Below the pieces are notes generated by a model, which searched no databases, was not told the DNA's origin, and saw nothing but the letters and a program-made list of their open reading frames with translations. 18,735 nucleotides of DNA. It comes from Gammaproteobacteria bacterium (lineage in GTDB: Bacteria > Pseudomonadota > Gammaproteobacteria > Porifericomitales > Porifericomitaceae). This document shows positions 13,102-18,735 of the stretch, piece after piece. The stretch covers positions 1 to 18,735 of the forward strand of contig JAPPQA010000085.1 of NCBI GenBank assembly GCA_028817255.1. Reading direction: 5' to 3'. The position numbers and the translations under genes were made by a program. Position 1 is the stretch's first letter; the number at the start of each line of letters is the position of its first letter.

Positions 13102-15267
13102 CTACCAATACATGAGATCGTTTTGCTCCTGAGACTCTTGCAGGTCCCCCGTCCTTTCGATGCGGGAGACCTGGCCGAGCCGGCGGATCCTCCGGATCGC
13201 TTGCGCCAAATGCTTCCGGTCCCGAATTTCCAGCGCGAACTGCAAGGTCGTGCGTTCCTCCCGGCCACCCTTGATCCCTACATTGATGACGTTGATCCCC
13301 TGGTCGGCAATGGCACTGGCCACGGTGGCGAGAACGCCGCGCTGATTCGCCACCTGCATTTGCAGTACGGCGACGAAGTCCCGGTCCAGTTCCTTCGCCC
13401 ATTCGGCGCAGATCAGCCGTTCCGGGTGCCGGCGCCGCCGGCGCATGTTCTTGCAGGAGCGCCGGTGTATCACGATACCGCGGTCGGGGCTGGCGTAGCC
13501 CGAGACCGCATCCCCGGGAATAGGGTGGCAGCACCTGGCAAAGCTGATCGCCATGCCCTCCGTACCCTCGATGACCAGGGGTTGCGCCGCGGGGCCGTCC
13601 GCCGCCGCGGTCTTGCCATCCGCCGCCGACAGTTCCCGCGCGATGATGTGCGCGGGCAGGTTGCCCACGCCGGTTTCCTCCAGCAGACGCTCCCTGCTGT
13701 CCAGCCCGTGGCACTCCAGGACGGCGCGTATGTCCCGCTCCCCGAGCTGTTCGTAGGACATGGCCAGCGCCGCCAACTCCGCCTGCAACAGCCGTTTGCC
13801 CAGGTCGCGGGCCTCGCTCAACTTGATGCCTTTCAAATAGTGTCGGATGCCGGCCCTGGCCTTGGCCGTGGTAACGAATTTCAACCATGCGGGATCGGGT
13901 TGCGCAAAAGGCGAAGTAAGGATCTCCACGGTCTGGCCGGATTTCAGCGGACTGCTCAACGGGGCCGGCTGCCGGTCAATCCGGGCCCCCACACAGCGGT
14001 TGCCCACATCGGTGTGGACGGCGTAGGCCATGTCGAGCACGGTGGCCCCCCTGGGCAGCTTGAGTATGTCTCCGCGGGGGGTGAACAGATACACTTCCTC
14101 CGGAAACAGATCGACCCGCACATGCTCCAGGAATTCTTCCGGATCTCCGGCCGCCCGGTGCAGTTCCAGTATGTCCCGCAGCCATTTCCGCGTCTGTCGG
14201 TACGCCCCGCGCCGGTCGGAAATGCCGCCCGACTTGTACGACCAATGGGCCGCGATGCCGGCCTCGGCGATGCGGTCCATGTCATGGGTGCGGATCTGCA
14301 CCTCAACGGGCATTCCATGAGGGCCGAACAGCACCGTATGCAGGGACTGGTAGCCGTTCGTCTTGGGCAGGGCGATGTAATCCTTGAACTTCCCGGGAAC
14401 CGGCTTGTACAGATTGTGGATGGCGCCCAGCGCAAGATAGCAGTCCTTGGACGAGGCCGTGATGATCCGAAAGGCATGCAGGTCGCAGATCTCGCCGAAC
14501 GAGAGATGCTTGTTCTGCATCTTCCGGTAGATGCCGTACAGGTGCTTCTCCCGCCCCAGAACCTGCGACTCGATGCCTTCCAACAGCAGGCGCTTTTCGA
14601 CCGTTTGCTGGATGCGGGTGACGATACGCTGGGCGCGCCGGCGAATTTCTTGCATGCGCTCCTCCAGCACCCGGAACCGCAACGGATAGAAATACCGGAA
14701 CCCCAGCTCTTCCAACTCGAGCCGCACGCTGTTCATCCCCAGGCGTTGCGCAATCGGCGCATAGATCTCCAGGGTCTCGCAGGCAATGCGCCGGCGCTTG
14801 GCGGGCGGCAGGGCGCCCAGGGTGCGCATATTGTGTATGCGGTCCGCAAGTTTGATCAGGATGACGCGGAGGTCGTCGGTCATGGCCATGAACATCCTTT
14901 GCAGGTTGCTGGCCTGGGCGTGCGCGTAATTGTCGAACTGAATCCGGCTGATCTTGGTGACTCCGTCCACCAGTTGCGCCACGTCCCGGCCGAACCGGCG
15001 CCGGATGTCCTCCTTGGCGACATCCGTATCCTCGATGACGTCGTGCAGGATGGCGGCGCTGATCGTCTGGTAATCCAGGTGCATATCCCCCAGAATCCTG
15101 CTGACCGCCAGCGGGTGATGAATATAGGGTTCGCCGCTGATGCGCTGTTGGTTGCGGTGCGCCTTTTCGCTAAAGCGGTATGCCCGGCGCACTTTCTCGA
15201 CCTGGCTCGGCGTCAGGTAGGCGCCCACGCTTTCCTCCAGCTCGGCAAAACGCGTTTCTTCTGTCAT
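13102..15267 (-). CDS. spoT: Bifunctional (p)ppGpp synthetase/hydrolase
   Basis: SpoT makes and degrades the stringent-response alarmone (p)ppGpp. The 721-residue product has the full Rel/Spo layout. The HD hydrolase domain includes YIHHPLA (48-54), AAILHDVIEDT (71-81) and KLADRIHNMRT (139-149). The synthetase domain includes YKPVPGKFKDYIALPK with KFKD at 293-296 and NGYQSLHT (304-311). The TGS domain (about 385-450), the CCHPIPGD motif (579-586) and a C-terminal ACT domain (about 635-705) follow. All metal-binding hydrolase residues are present, and the basic RxKD-type motif (here KFKD) is that of bifunctional SpoT/Rel rather than the EFDD of RelA. ATG at 15267 starts 53 bases after rpoZ. 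The rpoZ-spoT pairing ties alarmone metabolism to an RNA polymerase subunit that forms a ppGpp site. Confidence 0.97.
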   Translation of the reverse strand: MTEETRFAELEESVGAYLTPSQVEKVRRAYRFSEKAHRNQQRISGEPYIHHPLAVSRILGDMHLDYQTISAAILHDVIEDTDVAKEDIRRRFGRDVAQLVDGVTKISRIQFDNYAHAQASNLQRMFMAMTDDLRVILIKLADRIHNMRTLGALPPAKRRRIACETLEIYAPIAQRLGMNSVRLELEELGFRYFYPLRFRVLEERMQEIRRRAQRIVTRIQQTVEKRLLLEGIESQVLGREKHLYGIYRKMQNKHLSFGEICDLHAFRIITASSKDCYLALGAIHNLYKPVPGKFKDYIALPKTNGYQSLHTVLFGPHGMPVEVQIRTHDMDRIAEAGIAAHWSYKSGGISDRRGAYRQTRKWLRDILELHRAAGDPEEFLEHVRVDLFPEEVYLFTPRGDILKLPRGATVLDMAYAVHTDVGNRCVGARIDRQPAPLSSPLKSGQTVEILTSPFAQPDPAWLKFVTTAKARAGIRHYLKGIKLSEARDLGKRLLQAELAALAMSYEQLGERDIRAVLECHGLDSRERLLEETGVGNLPAHIIARELSAADGKTAAADGPAAQPLVIEGTEGMAISFARCCHPIPGDAVSGYASPDRGIVIHRRSCKNMRRRRRHPERLICAEWAKELDRDFVAVLQMQVANQRGVLATVASAIADQGINVINVGIKGGREERTTLQFALEIRDRKHLAQAIRRIRRLGQVSRIERTGDLQESQEQNDLMYW

Positions 15268-15320
15268 GGGTTTTCATCCCACTCCCGCCCGCACGCCCGG
15301 GCGAAGGCGGCGGAAGGGGG

Positions 15321-15581
15321 CTATGCGTCTTCGGCGGGGGTCGGCGCCTCCGGTTCCTCTGCGCCAGGTTCGCTGCCGCCCGGATTATCTACGTTTTCCT
15401 GCGTCACCAGGCCCGCCGCGACCTCGCGCAGGGCGATCACCGTGGGTTTTTCGTCCGTCTCTTCCTCCAGGAGCGAATCCTTCCCCATGTTGAGCGGCCG
15501 GGCGCGCTTGCTCGCCAGCAATACCAGGTCGTACCGATTCGGGATTTTTTCGAGACAGTCTTCTACCGTCAATCTTGCCAT
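15321..15581 (-). CDS. rpoZ: RNA polymerase omega subunit
   Basis: The 86-residue omega subunit helps assemble RNA polymerase and, in proteobacteria, forms part of ppGpp binding site 1. The conserved N-terminal half is clear: MARLTVEDCLEKIPNRYDLVLLASKRAR, with Met1-Ala2-Arg3 at the ppGpp site, then KPTVIALREVAAG (45-57). The C-terminal 25 residues are an acidic Pro/Glu tail (NPGGSEPGAEEPEAP), as in other family members. GAGGA lies ten bases before the ATG at 15581. It sits between gmk and spoT, with gaps of 73 and 53 bases, as in E. coli. Confidence 0.96.
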   Translation of the reverse strand: MARLTVEDCLEKIPNRYDLVLLASKRARPLNMGKDSLLEEETDEKPTVIALREVAAGLVTQENVDNPGGSEPGAEEPEAPTPAEDA

Positions 15582-15654
15582 GGTTTCGTTTTCCTCTACA
15601 AACCGATCCGCCCGGACCGGCGCTGCGCGCGATTCGGGAACGGCCCCGGCAATC

Positions 15655-16293
15655 TTAACGAAAATGCCGCGCTTCTTCCATCAGGGCCGATAGATGTTCC
15701 TGGACGTCGCTCTCTATAAGGGCCTCCGGTCCGCCGGCACGGACCGAGCGAACGATGTCCCGCAATCGCTCCAGAGCGCGGTCGAAGTCATCGTTGATAA
15801 GCTGGTAATTGTATTCCCCACAGTGAGAAAGATCCGCCAGCGTTTCGCTGATGCGCCTCTGAATCACCTGTTCGTCGTCCTGTCCCCGGCGCCGCAGCCG
15901 CTCCTGCAGGGAACGGAAGTTCGGGGGCAAAATGAAAATCCCCATGGAATCAGGAATTGCCCGGCGCACCTGGCGCGCGCCCTGCCAATCGATCTCCAGC
16001 AGCACATCCTTGCCGGCGTCCAGTTGCCGGCGCACCCGATGCCGCGAGGTCCCGTAGAAATTGCCGAAAACCTCGGCGTACTCCAACAGTTGCTCTTCTT
16101 TAATCATCTTCTGGAAGGCTGCCGGCGTCACGAAGCAGTAGTCGCTGCCGTGTTCCTCCTGCGGCCGTATCGGACGGGTAGTATAGGAAATGGAGAGCTC
16201 CAGGCGCGTGACCGAACGCAGCAGCGCCTGGATCAGGGAAGTCTTCCCTGTCCCGGAAGGGCCCGACACGATAAATACCCTGGCCGCCCGCAC
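15655..16293 (-). CDS. gmk: Guanylate kinase
   Basis: Gmk phosphorylates GMP (and dGMP) to GDP with ATP, feeding nucleotide pools and the precursors of (p)ppGpp. The 212-residue protein has the P-loop SGPSGTGKTSL (10-20), the GMP-binding segment ISYTTRPIRPQEEHGSDYCFV (35-55) and LLEIDWQGARQVRR (97-110), and the lid RRRGQDDEQVIQRR. Length is typical. The start is a GTG at 16293, seven bases after the yicC stop, so the two genes are almost certainly co-transcribed. The order gmk-rpoZ-spoT is conserved in gammaproteobacteria. Confidence 0.96.
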   Translation of the reverse strand: MRAARVFIVSGPSGTGKTSLIQALLRSVTRLELSISYTTRPIRPQEEHGSDYCFVTPAAFQKMIKEEQLLEYAEVFGNFYGTSRHRVRRQLDAGKDVLLEIDWQGARQVRRAIPDSMGIFILPPNFRSLQERLRRRGQDDEQVIQRRISETLADLSHCGEYNYQLINDDFDRALERLRDIVRSVRAGGPEALIESDVQEHLSALMEEARHFR

Positions 16294-16299
16294 GGCTCG

Positions 16300-17175
16300 C
16301 TATTCCACGTTCTGCGCCTGTTCGCGCATCTGCTCGACCAACAGCCGCAGCCGAATAACGGCGGAATCGTTGTGCAGACCGCCGATCTTGGCGGCCAGGG
16401 TATGCGACTCCCGGTGCAGCTCCTGTAGCAGAAAATTCAGGTGCTTGCCGATGGCGCCGCCCCGTTCCAGCAGGTGCCGCGTCTCCTCCAGGTAGATTCC
16501 CAGCCGGTCCAGTTCCTCCGTGGCATCCGAACGGCGCAGCAGCAGAACCAATTCCTGCTCCAGGCGCCCCGGATCTATATCGGCGCCCCCCGCGGCCAGT
16601 TGCCGCACCTGTTCGCGCAGCCGCTGGCGCGCCTGGTCGGCGAGTTGCGGCGCCCCCTGCCGCAACTCGTCCAGGATCGCGGCGCAACTCCCGCATTTTT
16701 CCCGGAAAATGCGGCCCAGGCTTTCCCCCTCCTGCCGCCGTTTCGCCACAAAGGCCGTCACGGACTCCTGCAGCAGATCCAGGAGCGGCTGGCGGATGCT
16801 TGCCTCCCGCAGATCCAGGGATTGCAGTACGCCGGGCCATTCCAGGACCCGCGGCAGGTCTATGGGCGCGCACGGCCCCTCCGTTAACTCCTGGACGTCG
16901 CGCATCGCCTGCAACAGGTCGCGCACCCGGGCGCGGTTGATGCGATGCGACACCAACCCTTCGGCAGCTTCGAATTCCAGTTGGCAGATCACCTTGCCCC
17001 GGCGTACATGTCGCCGACACAGGTCGCGGCAGGGCTGTTCCAGGGCCGCCAATTCCCGCGGCAGGTGCACGCCGATCTCGAGGAAACGGTGGTTGAGCGA
17101 ACGCAACTCCCAGGCGGCACGCCCCCATCGGTCCTGCCGCTCCACCCTGCTGAAACCGGTCATGCTGGAAATCAT
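16300..17175 (-). CDS. yicC: YicC-family endoribonuclease
   Basis: YicC/YloC proteins are endoribonucleases linked to RNA turnover; E. coli YicC has been tied to degradation of the small RNA RyhB. This 291-residue protein matches E. coli YicC throughout: MISSMTGFSR at the start, LRSLNHRFLE (27-36), RRGKV, LEWPGVLQ (about 111-118), RLEQELVLLLRRSDATEELDRL and the end HRESHTLAAKIG...LVEQMREQAQNVE. The ATG at 17175 aligns with E. coli MIRSMT; an ATG at 17163 would drop the first four residues. The long open frame upstream of 17175 is antisense to rph and is rejected. The gene is back to back with rph, as in many bacteria. Confidence 0.95.
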   Translation of the reverse strand: MISSMTGFSRVERQDRWGRAAWELRSLNHRFLEIGVHLPRELAALEQPCRDLCRRHVRRGKVICQLEFEAAEGLVSHRINRARVRDLLQAMRDVQELTEGPCAPIDLPRVLEWPGVLQSLDLREASIRQPLLDLLQESVTAFVAKRRQEGESLGRIFREKCGSCAAILDELRQGAPQLADQARQRLREQVRQLAAGGADIDPGRLEQELVLLLRRSDATEELDRLGIYLEETRHLLERGGAIGKHLNFLLQELHRESHTLAAKIGGLHNDSAVIRLRLLVEQMREQAQNVE

Positions 17176-17213
17176 TGTCTTGTGCCCCGTGCGGAACGCC
17201 GAGGCGCGTCCCG

Positions 17214-17243
17214 TTGCTGGTTTTTTCGCGGGCTTATTATAAT
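17214..17243 (+). promoter_or_regulatory. Candidate rph promoter
   Basis: TTGCTG (17214-17219), an 18-base spacer and a perfect TATAAT (17238-17243) lie 38 bases before the rph start. The AT core reads TTATTATAAT, so a TATAAT also exists on the minus strand at 17236-17241, facing yicC. The two genes may share one melting region. Confidence 0.5.
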
Positions 17244-17280
17244 GCCCTCTTTCGCAGAGACAGACCATGGAGACAAAACG

Positions 17281-17997
17281 ATGCGCCCCGACGGCAGAGC
17301 GGCGGAAGAATTGCGCCCGGTACGAATGACCCGGGGCTTCCTGGATCACGCGGAAGGTTCCGCGCTGATCGAGTTCGGCCGCACCCGGGTGCTCTGCACC
17401 GCGAGCGTCGAGGACGGCGTGCCCCCGTTCCTCAAGGGCAGGAAACAGGGCTGGGTAACGGCGGAGTACGGCATGTTGCCCCGGGCCACCGAGCGGCGCA
17501 CCCGCCGCGAGGCCACCCTGCACCGCCCGTCCGGCAGGACGCTGGAGATCCAGCGCCTGATCGGGCGCTCGTTGCGGGCCGCCGTGGATCTGAAGGCCCT
17601 GGACGAGATCACGATCACCGTGGACTGCGACGTAATCCGGGCGGATGGCGGGACCCGAACGGCGGCGATTACCGGCGGCTACATTGCCCTGGAAGACGCC
17701 GTCAACCATGTCCTGCGGCGGCGCCGGGCGCGGGGACGCCCGCTGCGCAGCATGATCGCGTCCGTCTCGGCCGGCATCGTTGCCGGCGAAGTGCTGCTGG
17801 ACCTGGATTACCGGGAAGACTCCAGCGCGGACGCCGACATGAACATCGTGATGAACGACTCGGGGGAGTACGTGGAAGTTCAAGGGACCGCCGAGGGAGC
17901 GCCTTTCGACGCCGAGCAACTGGCAGCCGTGCTGACACTGACCCGTTCCGGCCTGGAGCGCCTATTCGCCCTGCAGCGCGAGGCGCTGGGCCGGTAG
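17281..17997 (+). CDS. rph: Ribonuclease PH
   Basis: RNase PH is a phosphate-dependent 3' exoribonuclease that trims tRNA and other RNA ends. The 238-residue protein has MRPDGRAAEELRPVR at the start, TRVLCTASVEDGVPPFLKG (35-53), GWVTAEYGMLPRAT (57-70), and the phosphate-binding Arg86 (PSGRTLEIQR) and Arg126 (ADGGTRTAAITGGY). ADADMNIVM (183-191), from the catalytic Asp region, is also intact. GGAG lies eight bases upstream of the ATG. Unlike the truncated rph of E. coli K-12, the reading frame is complete. It diverges from yicC and is followed by rdgB after 81 bases. Maturation of CCA-less tRNA genes such as the tRNA-Thr here would need such trimming. Confidence 0.97.
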   Translation: MRPDGRAAEELRPVRMTRGFLDHAEGSALIEFGRTRVLCTASVEDGVPPFLKGRKQGWVTAEYGMLPRATERRTRREATLHRPSGRTLEIQRLIGRSLRAAVDLKALDEITITVDCDVIRADGGTRTAAITGGYIALEDAVNHVLRRRRARGRPLRSMIASVSAGIVAGEVLLDLDYREDSSADADMNIVMNDSGEYVEVQGTAEGAPFDAEQLAAVLTLTRSGLERLFALQREALGR

Positions 17998-18078
17998 AGC
18001 GAACGGCGGCGGGCAACGGCTCGGGACCGTTCCGGCACTGGCCCGGCACCGGCCCCAAGAACAATCATAGGGACAATC

Positions 18079-18723
18079 ATGCGGCAGGAAATCGTGCTGG
18101 CCAGCGCCAATCCCGGCAAGCTGCGCGAATTGCGCGCGCTGCTGGCGCCGCTGGGGATTCGCCTGCTGTCCCAAGGAGAACTGGCAATCTCGTCGGTGCC
18201 GGAGAACGGCCTGAGCTTCGAGGAAAACGCCCTCCTCAAGGCCCGCCATGCGGCCCGTCACGCAGGCCTCCCGGCGATCGCGGACGACTCCGGCCTCGAG
18301 GTGGACGCCTTGGACGGCGCCCCCGGTATTTATTCGGCCCGCTATGCCGGACCGGGCGCCACAGACGCCGATAACAACCGGTTGCTGCTACGGAAATTGG
18401 AGGGAGTGCCCGAAGCGCGCCGCAACGCCCGCTTCCGCTGCTGCATCGCCTACCTGCGCCGCGCCGACGACCCCGCGCCTTTGATTTGCCAGGGCGCCTG
18501 GGAGGGGTGCATCGTTTCCTCTGCCGGGGCTCGCGTCGCCGGCGGAGCGGGCGGTTTCGGCTACGACCCGCTGTTTTACCTGCCCCAGCTGGGCTGCACT
18601 TCCGCCGACCTTTCGCCCGCCCGCAAAAACCGTCTCAGCCACCGGGGGCAGGCCGTCCGAAAACTGGCGCAGAGCCTTGCCGCCGGGCGCCCGGCGACGC
18701 CCAGGCGCAGCGGCCACGGCTGA
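18079..18723 (+). CDS. rdgB: Non-canonical purine NTP pyrophosphatase (ITPase/XTPase)
   Basis: RdgB hydrolyses ITP, dITP and XTP to monophosphates and keeps deaminated purines out of DNA and RNA. The 214-residue protein of the HAM1 family shows LASANPGKLREL (7-18), the catalytic IADDSGLEVDAL (67-78) with Asp69 and Asp70, GIYSARYAG (83-91), GGFGYDPLF (158-166) and LSHRGQA (186-192). AGGGA lies five bases before the ATG at 18079. The Arg/Pro-rich tail (about 203-214) extends past the usual end. The rph-rdgB order is common in proteobacteria, often followed by hemW; only 12 bases remain in the window after the stop, so the next gene cannot be seen. Confidence 0.96.
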   Translation: MRQEIVLASANPGKLRELRALLAPLGIRLLSQGELAISSVPENGLSFEENALLKARHAARHAGLPAIADDSGLEVDALDGAPGIYSARYAGPGATDADNNRLLLRKLEGVPEARRNARFRCCIAYLRRADDPAPLICQGAWEGCIVSSAGARVAGGAGGFGYDPLFYLPQLGCTSADLSPARKNRLSHRGQAVRKLAQSLAAGRPATPRRSGHG

Positions 18724-18735
18724 AGGCTTACCCGG

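Noticed and set aside
12952..15693. A 913-codon open frame on the plus strand
   Set aside because: It is antisense to recG and spoT, both unmistakable by motifs. Long stop-free antisense frames are expected in GC-rich genes, and the translated product shows no family features.

Overview
The window reads as a chromosomal segment of a GC-rich gammaproteobacterium. Evidence is the combination of a full-length CysB regulator, a chorismate lyase (UbiC) next to UbiA, a birA-coaX-SPOR gene string, and the gmk-rpoZ-spoT-recG block with yicC and rph back to back beside it. GTG and TTG starts and four-base GTGA stop/start overlaps recur. No phage, transposon, integrase or CRISPR array is visible; most genes are core housekeeping genes.

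Left part (1-4230): a large inverted repeat at the edge, then a periplasmic DegQ-type protease and a TauE/SafE permease on the minus strand. Divergent from the permease is cysB, and convergent with cysB is a reductase with the iron-sulfur cysteines of APS reductases. Permease, regulator and reductase form a plausible sulfur-assimilation cluster.

Middle (4230-6800): the least ordinary stretch. It holds a 132-residue protein of unknown function, a soluble protein with a C-terminal FHA domain (minus strand), and a membrane-anchored FHA protein (plus strand). The two FHA genes diverge from a 306-base region with a promoter-like element on each strand and a run of short inverted repeats between them. 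This is the best candidate for an undescribed system, a possible phosphothreonine-dependent signalling module, but no kinase or phosphatase lies in the window.

6794-9427: birA (apparently lacking its C-terminal domain), coaX, an anchored SPOR protein, then a tRNA-Thr(UGU).

9446-17175 (minus strand): yicC, gmk, rpoZ, spoT, recG, ubiC, ubiA, tightly packed and probably mostly co-transcribed. They cover RNA turnover, GMP phosphorylation, the RNA polymerase omega subunit, (p)ppGpp metabolism, branch migration and the first two steps of ubiquinone synthesis. The trmH gene found between spoT and recG in Escherichia coli is absent here.

17281-18723 (plus strand): rph and rdgB, diverging from yicC. 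All calls come from reading the sequence; no database search was run.
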